Positions 1 through 9,051 are shown, counted from the stretch's first letter. The stretch is 64,000 bases of DNA from Arthrobacter sp. FW305-BF8 (GCF_021789315.1 NZ_CP084561.1:310001-374000), one strand, 5' to 3'. The notes: generated from the sequence alone by a model not told the origin. Numbers and translations: made by a program.

Positions 1-719
1 CGGTTGAAATCCAGGTTTACGCGGCCGTCGGCGTCCGGTGGGCCCACCGTGAGCGAGCGGTTCGCTGCGTAGGTGGTCTTGCCGGACGTTGCGTCCGTGA
101 ACAGCACAGACAACGTGCCCGGTGCGTGGCCGTTGAAGGCCGTGAGCGTGAGGTCCTCGCCTTCCAGCGTGAACCGGATCTCGCCGGGTGCCTCGTACAC
201 GTGCACGATGCCCTCGACGGCGGCCCCGACGGTCGTCGGCCGGGGCGACTCGAAGGCCACGTATTCGCCGTCGACGGCGTAGCGCGGGTCCGGGGCGTAG
301 GCCGGCGTGCCGCGGTACTCGTTGAGCAGAGGGTTCTCCGGGTGCCGGGGCCGGACGATGTATTCACCGCCGCGCTTGGCGAGTTCGACGACGGCGGGAC
401 CCGCGGTGAGGTTGATGCCCTCCCGCTCGGCGATCGGATCGAAGACGACGGCCGTACCTCCGTCCTTAACTGAGTTGTCGTTCAGCTCCCGGCCGTCCCG
501 CAGCAGGCTTTCACCGGCCTCCAAAACCACCGTGACGGCGTCATCCTGCACGCTCCAGAGGCCCGGAACGCCGTCGAGCCGGGAGGGTTCGGCACCCAGC
601 CAGTGGAGGTGGGTGACGGCGAGGAAGCCGTGCGGATCGGCGCGGCGGCGCTCATGCGCGGCGTGCCACTGCTCCCACTCGGCCGCGAAGGCGGTGGTGG
701 TTTCAACCTGGGACTTCAC
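1..719 (-). CDS. DUF1684 domain-containing protein (3' end outside window)
   Basis: A 239-codon N-terminal part is visible; the gene runs off the left edge. It reads VKSQVETTTAFAAEWEQWHA at the start, and LTAFNGHAPGTLSVLFTD followed by YAANRSLTVGPP later, the pattern I recognise as DUF1684. No biochemical function is established for this family. The GTG start (719-717) overlaps the TGA stop of the upstream transporter lipoprotein gene by 4 bases (GTGA), so translation is probably coupled and the protein belongs to the amino-acid transporter operon. No signal peptide is visible, so it is probably cytoplasmic. The family call rests on memory of the conserved C-terminal motif; the role in the operon is unknown. 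Confidence 0.85.
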   Translation of the reverse strand, partial: MKSQVETTTAFAAEWEQWHAAHERRRADPHGFLAVTHLHWLGAEPSRLDGVPGLWSVQDDAVTVVLEAGESLLRDGRELNDNSVKDGGTAVVFDPIAEREGINLTAGPAVVELAKRGGEYIVRPRHPENPLLNEYRGTPAYAPDPRYAVDGEYVAFESPRPTTVGAAVEGIVHVYEAPGEIRFTLEGEDLTLTAFNGHAPGTLSVLFTDATSGKTTYAANRSLTVGPPDADGRVNLDFN

Positions 720-1765
720 TTGGATGCCCCCGTCTCTGTTGTTCCCGTCTGCGTGGAAGCAAAGTTGGCCTCAGTCACCGTCTTGGATTCCGGCAGGGCT
801 TCTTCGGACAATCCCCAGCGGTCCAGCACCTTGGCGTAGGAGCCGTCCTTGATGGCGGAGTTCAGCGCCTCGGTGATCACCGGCGCCAGCCCATTGCCCT
901 TGAGCGAGGTGGCGGCCACCAGGGTCTCGGACGGCCAGCCGGCGTTGACCTTGCCGACGATCTTCAGGTCGTCCCGGGTGTTCTCCCGGTACACCGTGGA
1001 GGGGTACGGCGCGATGTTGAGATCGGTCCGGCCGGAGGACAATGCAAGGATGGTGTCGGCGTCGGACGAGTAGTACTGGAGCACAGCCGGATCCTTGCCC
1101 TCGGCTTCGAGCTCCTTGTTCCAGGCCAGCAGGATCTTCTCCTGGTTGGTGCCGGAGCCCACGGAGACCTTCAGCCCGGAGATGTCGTCGGCACCCTGGA
1201 TGTTGTAGGACGAGGACTTCTTCGCCTCGAAGCCCATGTACGCCGCCCGGTAGCTGGCGAAGTCGAACAGCTTCACCCGGTCCTTGTTGATGCCCACGTT
1301 GGAGAACACGGCCTCGAAGTCGCCGGACTGGGTCTTCAGGGGCCAGTTCTCCCAGGATGTGACCTGGATGTCCAGCTCCAGGCCCAGCTTGTCCGCCACG
1401 AGCTGGGCGATGTCCAGCTCGGAGCCGATGGGCGTCTTGTCGTCCGTGGCGTGGAAGGACAGCGGGATGGAGCCGGCGGTGGTGGCCACCGTGAGCTTGC
1501 CGTCCTTGCCGATGAGCGCGGGCACCTTGGCTGCCAGTTCGGCGTCCTTTTCGGCGCGGATCCGCTGCTGGTCGGGGGAGGTGTTGTAGACGACGCCGTT
1601 GCGGGCCGCCGTCGTCGCCGCACCTGATGCGGCACCTGCTGGACCGCCCGAGGCTGCGGCGCCGGGGTCGGAGCAGGCGGACAGGGCCGCGGTGCTGAGC
1701 AGCGTGCCGAGAAGCACGACGGCGGGCAGCGCGCCGCTGGGGCGCTGGCTGGAGAAGAGTGCCAT
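716..1765 (-). CDS. Polar amino-acid ABC transporter, substrate-binding lipoprotein
   Basis: 349 aa. The N-terminus has a hydrophobic signal ending in a lipobox (LSAC, cysteine near residue 31), so the protein is a membrane-anchored extracellular binding protein. The body matches SBP family 3: GSELDIAQLVADKLGLELD, then SGDFEAVFSNVGINKDR, and a late GSYAKVLDRWGL segment. This family binds polar amino acids. It is the third gene of a minus-strand operon: permease, ATPase, binding protein, then the overlapping DUF1684 gene. The exact ligand cannot be read from the sequence. The neighbouring FAD/GNAT fusion hints at a modified amino acid, but that is inference. Confidence 0.92.
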   Translation of the reverse strand: MALFSSQRPSGALPAVVLLGTLLSTAALSACSDPGAAASGGPAGAASGAATTAARNGVVYNTSPDQQRIRAEKDAELAAKVPALIGKDGKLTVATTAGSIPLSFHATDDKTPIGSELDIAQLVADKLGLELDIQVTSWENWPLKTQSGDFEAVFSNVGINKDRVKLFDFASYRAAYMGFEAKKSSSYNIQGADDISGLKVSVGSGTNQEKILLAWNKELEAEGKDPAVLQYYSSDADTILALSSGRTDLNIAPYPSTVYRENTRDDLKIVGKVNAGWPSETLVAATSLKGNGLAPVITEALNSAIKDGSYAKVLDRWGLSEEALPESKTVTEANFASTQTGTTETGASK

Positions 1766-1774
1766 GGGGGGTCC

Positions 1775-2584
1775 TTAGATGTTGAAGGCGGGTTCGATCA
1801 CCTTGGAGAAGAAACTCCGGGTGCGTTCTTCGCGCGGGTTCGTGAAAATGTCTTGGGGATTGCCCTGTTCGACGATCTGGCCCTGGTCCATGAACACCAC
1901 GGTGTCCGCCACGTCGCGGGCAAAACCCATCTCATGGGTGACGATGATCAGGGTGGTGCCGGACTTGGCCAGCTCGCGGATCACGTCCAGCACCTCGTTG
2001 ACCAGTTCGGGGTCGAGGGCGGAGGTGGGCTCGTCGAAGAGCAGGATCTTGGGGTCGAGGGCCAGCGCCCGGGCGATGGCGACGCGCTGCTGCTGGCCGC
2101 CGGACAGCTGGCGGGGATAGGCGCCGGCGCGGTCCCGCAGGCCCACCCGGTCCAGGAGTTCCAGGCCGCGCTCGCGGGCCTCCGCCTGGGACCGTCCCTG
2201 CGCGACGACGGGTGCCTCAGTCACGTTCTCCAGCGCCGTCAGGTGCGGGAACAGGTTGAAGTTCTGGAATACCATGCCGATTTCGGTGCGCTGTTTCAGG
2301 ATGTCCCGTTCCGGCAGCTCGTGCAGCTTGTTGCCCTTGACCCGGTAGCCCACCAGCTGGCCGTCGATGGCGATGAACCCGGCATCCACCTTTTCCAGGT
2401 GGTTGATGGTCCGCAGCAGTGTGGACTTTCCGGATCCGGACGGGCCGACGATGACGGCCACGCCGCCGGGCTCCACCGTCAGGGAGATGCCCTTCAGGAC
2501 CTCGGTGGTGCCAAATGACTTCCGGACCTTCGTGATTTCCACCAGTCCGCGGGTGGAGGCGGGGGCTTCAAGAGTTGTGCTCAT
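1775..2584 (-). CDS. Polar amino-acid ABC transporter, ATP-binding protein
   Basis: 269 aa from the ATG at 2584, which has an AGGAAA Shine-Dalgarno sequence just upstream inside the end of the permease gene. An open frame continues further upstream but only as a shadow of the permease. Motifs in order: Walker A GPSGSGKSTLL, Q-loop FQNFNLFPHLT, signature LSGGQQQR, Walker B ILLFDEPTSALD and switch histidine VTHEMGF. This is the GlnQ/HisP type that energises uptake of polar amino acids. It lies 5 bases after the permease and 9 bases before the binding-protein gene, so all are one transcript. Confidence 0.95.
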   Translation of the reverse strand: MSTTLEAPASTRGLVEITKVRKSFGTTEVLKGISLTVEPGGVAVIVGPSGSGKSTLLRTINHLEKVDAGFIAIDGQLVGYRVKGNKLHELPERDILKQRTEIGMVFQNFNLFPHLTALENVTEAPVVAQGRSQAEARERGLELLDRVGLRDRAGAYPRQLSGGQQQRVAIARALALDPKILLFDEPTSALDPELVNEVLDVIRELAKSGTTLIIVTHEMGFARDVADTVVFMDQGQIVEQGNPQDIFTNPREERTRSFFSKVIEPAFNI

Positions 2585-2589
2585 CGGAA

Positions 2590-3642
2590 TCATTTCCTTC
2601 CGGTGGTGCTGGCGGGTCCGGTGGTGCCGGCCGGTGCATGGGTGGCGAAGAACTTCCGGGCCTTCTGCAGCGGTGTGAGGGGCAGGGTGCGCACGGCTCC
2701 CTTGGAGTAGTGGCGTTCGATGTAGTACTGGAACACGCTGAGCACGGAGGTGATCACCACGTACCAGAGCGTGGCCACGAGCAGCAGCGGCAGGACCTGC
2801 TGGGTGCGGTTGTAAATCACCTGGACCGTGTAGAAGAGCTCCGAGTAGGCCAGGACGTAGACGATCGAGGTGCCCTTGACCAGGCCGATGATCTCGTTGA
2901 AGGCCGTGGGCAGGATGGCGCGCATGGCCTGGGGCAGCACGATCCGGGTGGACCTGCGCCAGGCGGGAATACCCAGGGCGGCTGCTGCCTCGAGCTGGCC
3001 CTGGTCCACGGACAGGATGCCGCCGCGGATGATCTCGGCCGAGTAGGCGGCCTGGTTCAGTGTCAGGCCGAGCACGGCGGCAGCAAACTGGCTGATCAGG
3101 GTGGTGGTCTGCGCCTCGAAGAAGCGGATGTCCGTGAACGGAATGCCTAAGCTGATCTTCTCGTAGAGGTAACCCAGGTTGTACCAGAGGAGCATCTGGA
3201 CCAGCAGCGGCGTGGAGCGGAAGATCCACGAAAACGTCCAGGACACGGAGACCAGCAGCGGTGAAGCGGAAAGCCGCATGAGGGCGAGGATGAAGCCCAG
3301 GATGAAGCCGAGGACTCCGGAGATGGCCGTGAGCTTGAGGGTTTCCACCAGGCCGTTCACCACGGACTTGGCGGTGAACCACTGGGCCACCACGCCCCAC
3401 TCCCAGCGCGGGTTCGTGGCCAGGGACCACGCCACCGCCGCTACTCCGAGCGCCACCAGTACGGTGCCCACCCAGCGCCACGGGCGGCGTGCAGGAACCA
3501 GGCGGTAGTCGGCGTAGTCGACGGCGGCACGAAGGTCCGCGGGGGCGGCCGGCACTGCCGGGGCTTGGGTCTCCCCGGTTTGGGTCTCGGGGGCCGGTTT
3601 CTCAGTGGGGGGTTGGGCCGTCCTGGTTGCTGCTGAACTCAT
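2590..3642 (-). CDS. Polar amino-acid ABC transporter, permease
   Basis: 350 aa. A roughly 55-residue proline/alanine-rich cytoplasmic tail precedes the first membrane segment, longer than usual for HisM/GlnP permeases. The core has about five or six transmembrane helices and the coupling loop EAAAALGIPAWRRSTRIVLP, typical of His/Glu/Gln/Arg-type permeases. It is the first gene of the operon. A single permease gene suggests a homodimeric channel. About 260 bases separate it from the divergent FAD/GNAT gene, so the two transcription units share a promoter region; I found no clear operator there. Confidence 0.93.
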   Translation of the reverse strand: MSSAATRTAQPPTEKPAPETQTGETQAPAVPAAPADLRAAVDYADYRLVPARRPWRWVGTVLVALGVAAVAWSLATNPRWEWGVVAQWFTAKSVVNGLVETLKLTAISGVLGFILGFILALMRLSASPLLVSVSWTFSWIFRSTPLLVQMLLWYNLGYLYEKISLGIPFTDIRFFEAQTTTLISQFAAAVLGLTLNQAAYSAEIIRGGILSVDQGQLEAAAALGIPAWRRSTRIVLPQAMRAILPTAFNEIIGLVKGTSIVYVLAYSELFYTVQVIYNRTQQVLPLLLVATLWYVVITSVLSVFQYYIERHYSKGAVRTLPLTPLQKARKFFATHAPAGTTGPASTTGRK

Positions 3643-3902
3643 GCGCCATCTCGCTTCTTCCGGCTGGTGCTTCGGGGGTAGTTGGCTGCAAATCTAGGCG
3701 CGCCCGGAAGGTCCGGCAAAGCGGTCCGTTGCAATCGTTCACGTGGCTTAGCGTGGCGTCATGAGTCGAATTCTTGCGTGGATTTACGCGCCGTTACGCG
3801 GGGTGAACGGCCGTGACAGGGCCCTCGACCGGCGGTTTGTCCAGACCCTAGATTGAGGGCCGAACCCGTTTTCAAGGGGCCCTTTCTCACCAGGAGTTTC
3901 CG

Positions 3903-6398
3903 ATGCCAGCGCAGCACCCATCCGTGGTTTTCATTGGCGGTGGCCCGCGCACGGCCGGCATCCTCGAGCGGCTCGCGGCCAACCGGCGCGGGCTTGCGGA
4001 CGACGCAGCGCAAATTCACCCCATGCAGATCCACGTCGTGGAGCCGCATGAACCCGGTTCCGGCAGGATCTGGCGCTATGACCAGGAGCCTGGCCTCATG
4101 ATGAATTCCCAGGCGGCGGACGTCACCATGTTCACCGACTCCTCGGTGGTCTGCGACGGGCCGGCCATCGACGGGCCGGGGCTCGCTGCCTGGGCCGCCG
4201 GGATCCTGGACGGTTCCATCACCGACGCGCCGGCCATGCCGCCGCACCTGCAGGAACAGCTGCGCTCCCTGAAGGGCGATTCCTTTGCCACCCGCCAGAT
4301 GCAAAGCAAGTACCTCGAGTGGTTCTTCCGCCGCGCCGTCCGCGCCCTCGGCAGCGACGCCCGGGTCACCGTCCACCGCGACACCGCTGTCAGCATCGAT
4401 CCGCTGGGCGAACTGCGTGACGGCGGACCCGGCGAACAGCAGCCCGGCGACGGCGGGTACAGCGTGAGGCTGGCCAGCGGCGGCACGCTGCACGCCGACG
4501 TCGTGGTTACCGCGCTGGGGCACACGGACGCGGAACCGGATGCCCGCTCCGCCGGCTGGTCCGCGTTCGCGGCCAGGCACGGCGGGTTCCATGCGGCACC
4601 CAGCTACACCACCGACGTCGACTATTCCCCGATCGCCCCCGGCGAGGACGTCATTGTCTCCGGCATGGGCCTGGCCTTCGTGGACCTGCTGGTGCTTCTC
4701 ACCGAAGGCCGCGGCGGCCGTTTCGAGGAGACGGCCGACGGCGGGCTGCGCTACCTTCCGTCCGGAGCCGAGCCAAGGCTGTGGGCAGGGTCGCGGCGTG
4801 GCGTGCCGTTCCACTCCAAGATCTCCGTGGCTCTGCGCGGAGAGCCGGCGGCGGCGCCGAGATTCTTCACCGCCGACGCCGTGGGCGCGCTCCTGGCGGA
4901 GCACGCCGAACTGGACTTCCGCACCCACCTCTGGCCCCTGATAGCGAAGGACGCCGGCTACGGGTATTACCGCGAGCTGTTCACCGGCAGCCCGGAGCGC
5001 GTTGCGCTGGGCTGGGACGAATTTGCCGGGCGCTTTGCCGCCCTTGACTGGTACAGCAGCGCGCGCCAGGAACTCGTCGCCGCAGCCGTGCCGGACGCGG
5101 AGCTGCACCTGGACCTCGAACGGCTGGACAAGCCGTTCAGCGGACGGTTCTTTGCCGGCCACGATGACGTCCAGGCGGCCTTGGCCGGCTACATCGAACG
5201 TGACCTCGAGCTGCGCACCGGACCGGATCACCCGGAAACGCTGGCGCTGTTCATGGCCCTGTTGAAGGTGTACATGGAGCTGGGCAGGATCGTCCCGCCC
5301 GAACGGCTGAACGCGCGCTCGCAGGAGGACGTCCACGGCTGGTGGCACGGGTTCTTCAGCTTTGTGGATTCGGGTCCGCCGCCCCGTCGCCTGCGCGAAA
5401 TGCTGGCCGTACACCGTGCCGGACTGCTGCAGTTCCTGGGACCGGGCCTTGCTGTTGCCGCCGACGACGCCACCGGCGAGTTCGTGGCGACGTCGGGGCA
5501 GTCGCCGGTGACCGTCCGGGCGAAGGCCTTCATCGAGGCGCGGCTCCCCGGTCCCGCCGTGGCCCGTTCCGCCAACCCGCTGCTCCGCTCGCTGCATGGC
5601 ACGGGCCTGGGCGCTGAGCAGCACCTGCTCACGTCCGACGGCGGCCACTCCACCGGCCGGCTCCTGGTCACCTCGGGCCACCGGATTGTGGGTCGCACCG
5701 GCGAAACCCGCAGCCGCCTGTTCGGAATCGGGCCCGGCACCTCCGGCTGGGGTGCGGGCGCGTTTGCCCGGCCTGGCACCAACGCGGCGCCGTTCCGGGA
5801 GAACGACGCCCTCGCGCGAAGGATCCTCACTGCAGTGTCACGCTCTCCGCTCACCGTCCTCGAGCTGCCCATGCACGATCCCCGCGTCCGGCCGCTCCTG
5901 GATGAGCTCGCCGTCGAGTACGACACCCGCTACGGCGACCTGTTCGGCCGGGGCGCGGCCGCGGAGGAACTGAACAGATACCCGGCCGCGGAATTCGAGG
6001 CGCCGGACGGCGCGTTGCTGATCATTCAGGAGAACGGCGAGTCCGTGGCGGGCGGCGCCTTCCGCCGGTACGACGCCGAAACCGCCGAATTTAAGCGGAT
6101 CTGGACTCACTCGGCGCACCGGCGGCGGGGACTGGCCCGGCGGGTCCTGACAGAACTGGAGAGGCTGGCCGCGGAGCGCGGGTACCGCGGCGTCTTCCTG
6201 ACCACGGGCCCGCGCCAGCCGGAGGCCAAGTACCTGTACCTGAACACCGGGTACGCCGCGCAGTTCGACCTCGCCGCCGACCCCGAGACCGTAGGGCCGC
6301 TGGCGTTCACAAAGGATCTGGCCGTCGTCCCTGCAGAGGACCCGGCTCAGGACGGGCGTGCGGCGCCCAGGTTCACGGGGTCTTCGTCTGTCAGGTAG
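3903..6398 (+). CDS. FAD/NAD(P)-binding protein fused to a GNAT acetyltransferase
   Basis: 831 aa, ATG with AGGAG 7 bases upstream. The N-terminal part is a FAD/NAD(P)-binding domain of the PF13454-like type: dinucleotide motif VVFIGGGPRTAGILERLA near residue 7, MMNSQAADVTMF, and VVVTALGH near residue 200. The last ~190 residues form a GNAT domain with the acetyl-CoA loop HRRRGLARRVL near residue 740 and YLNTGY near the end. One polypeptide could thus oxidise and acetylate one small molecule, plausibly the amino acid imported by the divergent transporter; this is inference. Substrate unknown. The 3' end overlaps the convergent amt gene by 52 bases. Confidence 0.85.
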   Translation: MPAQHPSVVFIGGGPRTAGILERLAANRRGLADDAAQIHPMQIHVVEPHEPGSGRIWRYDQEPGLMMNSQAADVTMFTDSSVVCDGPAIDGPGLAAWAAGILDGSITDAPAMPPHLQEQLRSLKGDSFATRQMQSKYLEWFFRRAVRALGSDARVTVHRDTAVSIDPLGELRDGGPGEQQPGDGGYSVRLASGGTLHADVVVTALGHTDAEPDARSAGWSAFAARHGGFHAAPSYTTDVDYSPIAPGEDVIVSGMGLAFVDLLVLLTEGRGGRFEETADGGLRYLPSGAEPRLWAGSRRGVPFHSKISVALRGEPAAAPRFFTADAVGALLAEHAELDFRTHLWPLIAKDAGYGYYRELFTGSPERVALGWDEFAGRFAALDWYSSARQELVAAAVPDAELHLDLERLDKPFSGRFFAGHDDVQAALAGYIERDLELRTGPDHPETLALFMALLKVYMELGRIVPPERLNARSQEDVHGWWHGFFSFVDSGPPPRRLREMLAVHRAGLLQFLGPGLAVAADDATGEFVATSGQSPVTVRAKAFIEARLPGPAVARSANPLLRSLHGTGLGAEQHLLTSDGGHSTGRLLVTSGHRIVGRTGETRSRLFGIGPGTSGWGAGAFARPGTNAAPFRENDALARRILTAVSRSPLTVLELPMHDPRVRPLLDELAVEYDTRYGDLFGRGAAAEELNRYPAAEFEAPDGALLIIQENGESVAGGAFRRYDAETAEFKRIWTHSAHRRRGLARRVLTELERLAAERGYRGVFLTTGPRQPEAKYLYLNTGYAAQFDLAADPETVGPLAFTKDLAVVPAEDPAQDGRAAPRFTGSSSVR

Positions 6399-7636
6399 GC
6401 GAATTCCGCGTGGGCCGCGAGGTCGATGCCGCGGAGCTCGTCCTCTTCGTGGATGCGCAGCCCCATGGCCATGTCCACCACCTTGGCAATCACCCAGGTC
6501 ATGCCGAAGGAGTAGGTCAGCACGGCAACGGTCGCGACTGACTGAATGCCCAGCTGCTGCAGGCCGCCGCCGTACAACAGGCCGCTGATGCCGTTGGGCG
6601 CGCTGCTGGTGGCGAAGATGCCGATGAGGAGCGTGCCGATGATGCCGCCCACGAGGTGCACGCCCACCACGTCCAGTGAGTCGTCGAAGCCGAGGCGGAA
6701 CTTCCATTCGATCGCCAGCGAGCAGACAGCGCCGGCGATCGCGCCGATGGCCACGGCGCCCAGCGGACTGACAGCGCCGCAGGCAGGAGTGATGGCCACA
6801 AGCGCGGCGATCAGGCCTGAGGCGGCGCCCATGCTGGTGGTGGCCCCGTGCCTGATCCGTTCAGCGAGTGCCCAGGCGAGCAGCCCCGCCGCGGCGGCCA
6901 CCGCGGTGTTGAGGAACACCACGGACGCAGCGTGCCCGGCGGCCAGCGCAGAGCCTGCGTTGAAGCCGAACCAGCCGATCCAGAGCAGGCCCGCGCCCAC
7001 CAGCACCAGGGGCCGGCTGTGCGGCTTGGAGTGTTCCATCTTGGGCCAGCCGGAGCTGCGGCCCAGGACCAGGGCCAGGGCGAGGGCGGCGGCGCCGGCG
7101 TTCATGTGCACTGCTGTTCCGCCGGCGTAGTCGATGGCCTTGATGCCATTGGCGATCCAGCCACCGGTCACCGAGCCGTCGGCGGAGTTGAACGCGAAGA
7201 CCCAGTGCGCGATGGGAAAGTAGACCAGCGTGGCCCAGACGCCGGCAAACATCATCCACGCGCCGAACTTCATGCGCCCGGCGGCGGCACCGGCAACCAG
7301 GGCGGTGGTGACGCAGGCGAAGAACAGCTGGAAGGACGTGAACAGCGCTGCCGGCAGGGCGGCATCGGGATTATCCTTCAGCATCGACTCGAGGCCTGCG
7401 TACTCCGTAACGTCCCCGATCAGGCCCAGGCCGTTCACGGAATTGCCAAAGGCCATCGAGTATCCAAACAGTGCCCACAGCACGGCAACCAGGCTGGCTC
7501 CGCCGAAGCACATCATCATCATGTTCAGGATCCGGCGGGACCCCACCATGCCCCCATAGAAGAGGGCCAGGGCGGGAATCATCATGCACACCAGTGCGGA
7601 ACTTGCGAGGATCCAGGCAACATCTCCAGCGTTCAT
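6347..7636 (-). CDS. amt: Ammonium transporter (Amt family)
   Basis: 429 aa from the ATG at 7636, chosen because GTGGAG lies 6 bases upstream; an in-frame GTG at 7648 is less likely. About eleven hydrophobic helices fit the Amt/MEP/Rh fold: NAGDVAWILASSALVCMMIP at the start, FYGGMVGSRRILNMMMM, a GGTAVHMNAGAAALA segment with the conserved pore histidine, and VGVHLVGGIIGTLLIGIF with the second pore histidine. It moves ammonium/ammonia across the cytoplasmic membrane. No glnK follows, because the next gene is the convergent FAD/GNAT gene. A GlnR-like box upstream suggests nitrogen control. Confidence 0.96.
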   Translation of the reverse strand: MNAGDVAWILASSALVCMMIPALALFYGGMVGSRRILNMMMMCFGGASLVAVLWALFGYSMAFGNSVNGLGLIGDVTEYAGLESMLKDNPDAALPAALFTSFQLFFACVTTALVAGAAAGRMKFGAWMMFAGVWATLVYFPIAHWVFAFNSADGSVTGGWIANGIKAIDYAGGTAVHMNAGAAALALALVLGRSSGWPKMEHSKPHSRPLVLVGAGLLWIGWFGFNAGSALAAGHAASVVFLNTAVAAAAGLLAWALAERIRHGATTSMGAASGLIAALVAITPACGAVSPLGAVAIGAIAGAVCSLAIEWKFRLGFDDSLDVVGVHLVGGIIGTLLIGIFATSSAPNGISGLLYGGGLQQLGIQSVATVAVLTYSFGMTWVIAKVVDMAMGLRIHEEDELRGIDLAAHAEFAYLTDEDPVNLGAARPS

Positions 7637-7707
7637 TTCGAACTCCACTCAAAAAATCGGTGGGTGGCATTTTGCTGAGACCCGGACGAATGCCGTTAGT
7701 CCCCACA

Positions 7708-7760
7708 ACATAGGACTCCGGAAACCGCGGTAGGTTTCGGGCATGTAAATTGCTTGTTAC
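7708..7760 (-). promoter_or_regulatory. Putative GlnR-type box and -10 upstream of amt
   Basis: On the minus strand GTAAC (7760-7756), TTTAC (7749-7745) and GAAAC (7738-7734) are spaced at exact 11-base steps. This resembles the actinobacterial GlnR pattern GTnAC-n6-GnAAC, though the middle element is degenerate. A possible -10, TATGTT (7713-7708), lies downstream without a good -35, as expected for an activated promoter. GAAACC/GGTTTC arms (7721-7738) also form a palindrome here. The regulator assignment is inference. Confidence 0.4.
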
Positions 7761-7789
7761 CACTGTTGGCGGGTCACCGCTTTTGCTCG

Positions 7790-7832
7790 TTAAAACGACG
7801 GCGGCCGGCCCCCGTCAGGGCCCGCCGCCGTC
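7790..7832 (-). terminator. Rho-independent terminator after the oxidase/membrane-protein operon
   Basis: Arms GACGGCGG and CCGCCGTC extended by a further GC-rich stem (7797-7832) form a near-perfect 15-bp hairpin with one mismatch. On the minus strand it is followed by GTTTTAAC. It lies 38 bases past the stop of the membrane-protein gene. Confidence 0.7.
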
Positions 7833-7869
7833 GCGTCTGTGTTGGATCACGTTGTGCAGAAAAGCGCTC

Positions 7870-9051
7870 CTAATGCGTGACGCTGTGGGTGCTGTTCCCT
7901 GAGGTATCCACATCGCCCAGCCAGCCGGGCACGGCGCCTGCCACGCCCAAGGATCCAATGGCGATCACCCCCACCACCGCCAGCGCACGGAGGTGGGCGG
8001 ACGCGGTCGTCTGCCTCTCCGGCCCGCCGGTTTCGCTGCGCCTGGCGCGGAGCAGGACGACGGCGATCGCCAGGGTGCCCAGCTCGAGGAGGCAGGCGGC
8101 CACGTCGGCGAGGCCAACAGGCTCGGGCACATTGGGGTTGGGACCGAAGGGTAGCCCCGACGCGCGGGACCACGCCCACAAGACCAGCGGCACCACGGAG
8201 GCAACCACGACGGCACCGAGGACATTCACACCGGGCCGTCGCAGCAGCAGGACGCCGCCGGCCACCTCTGCCAGCGCCAGGGCAAGGAAGAAGACGCTGG
8301 CCACCACCCAGTGATTGAAGTGGTCCGGTATGGCCGCGAGATGGATGGCGGCGCAACCGAGCAGTGCCACCGCCGCCATCGTCTGCCTGAGGTCCGTGGC
8401 GTCTGTCCCGCCGAGGGTCCGGCCGCCTCTCCAAGCGGGGCGCAGGACATCCTTCCGCCGCCCCTTCTGCCTCCGGCTGACGTCCAGTCGCCCGCCCCGG
8501 ATCGCCACAGTCCACCCGGTCACCACGAGGTTGGTGAGCAGGAGCAGGCCGACGCCATAGCCAAAGGCGGCCAGCTGCAGCCCCAGGGATGCCTGATCCA
8601 GCTGTTCCACGGACTGGACGGAGGACGCGTGGTGGAGGGAGCCCATGAGGTCGTGCTGCAGGGCGTAGTCCCAGGCTTCACTGGCGGCCAGTATGACGGT
8701 CCCGGCCACTGTGCCGGCGGCGGCAACCAGCAGGGCGGTTGTCAGGAAGGCCTTCTTGCCGGCAAGTACCGGCCCGAACCACCGCAGCGCCAGCGTCACG
8801 GCGGCGAGGACCGCCAGGACAAAGGCCGGCAGCAGTACAGTTGATTCCCGAAGCCAGCTCGCAAAGGGCTCCTGGGTGCGCTCGATGGCCCCCACGGCGC
8901 CCCGGAGCGACACCATCCAGAACCCGTCGGCGTAGGCCATCATCGCCGCCAGCGGGATGACCGTCAGCCACGGTACCGCGGGGCGGGCCGGCGCCGAAGC
9001 GCCGGTCCCGCTGCTGCTCCAGTGGGCGGTGCCCGCGGGGGCCGCTGTCAT
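7870..9051 (-). CDS. Multi-pass membrane protein coupled to the multicopper oxidase
   Basis: 393 aa, family not recognised. Some nine or ten hydrophobic segments are visible, e.g. PWLTVIPLAAMMAYADGFW near residue 28, VLLPAFVLAVLAAVTLAL, LLTNLVVTGWTVAI and VVASVFFLALALAEVAGGVL. Histidines cluster in AAIHLAAIPDHFNHWVVA near the start of a helix, a pattern that could bind metal or haem. The ATG overlaps the oxidase stop by 4 bases (ATGA), so it is made with the exported oxidase and may be its membrane partner, electron donor or metal supplier; this is inference. It is followed by a terminator. Confidence 0.75.
   Translation of the reverse strand: MTAAPAGTAHWSSSGTGASAPARPAVPWLTVIPLAAMMAYADGFWMVSLRGAVGAIERTQEPFASWLRESTVLLPAFVLAVLAAVTLALRWFGPVLAGKKAFLTTALLVAAAGTVAGTVILAASEAWDYALQHDLMGSLHHASSVQSVEQLDQASLGLQLAAFGYGVGLLLLTNLVVTGWTVAIRGGRLDVSRRQKGRRKDVLRPAWRGGRTLGGTDATDLRQTMAAVALLGCAAIHLAAIPDHFNHWVVASVFFLALALAEVAGGVLLLRRPGVNVLGAVVVASVVPLVLWAWSRASGLPFGPNPNVPEPVGLADVAACLLELGTLAIAVVLLRARRSETGGPERQTTASAHLRALAVVGVIAIGSLGVAGAVPGWLGDVDTSGNSTHSVTH

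Noticed and set aside
2585..3481. Upstream extension of the amino-acid ATPase frame
   Set aside because: Runs through the permease gene in another frame; the ATG at 2584 has its own ribosome site and matches family length.
3759..5681. Minus-strand open frame opposite the FAD/GNAT gene
   Set aside because: Shadow frame; the plus strand carries dinucleotide and acetyl-CoA motifs and a proper ribosome site.
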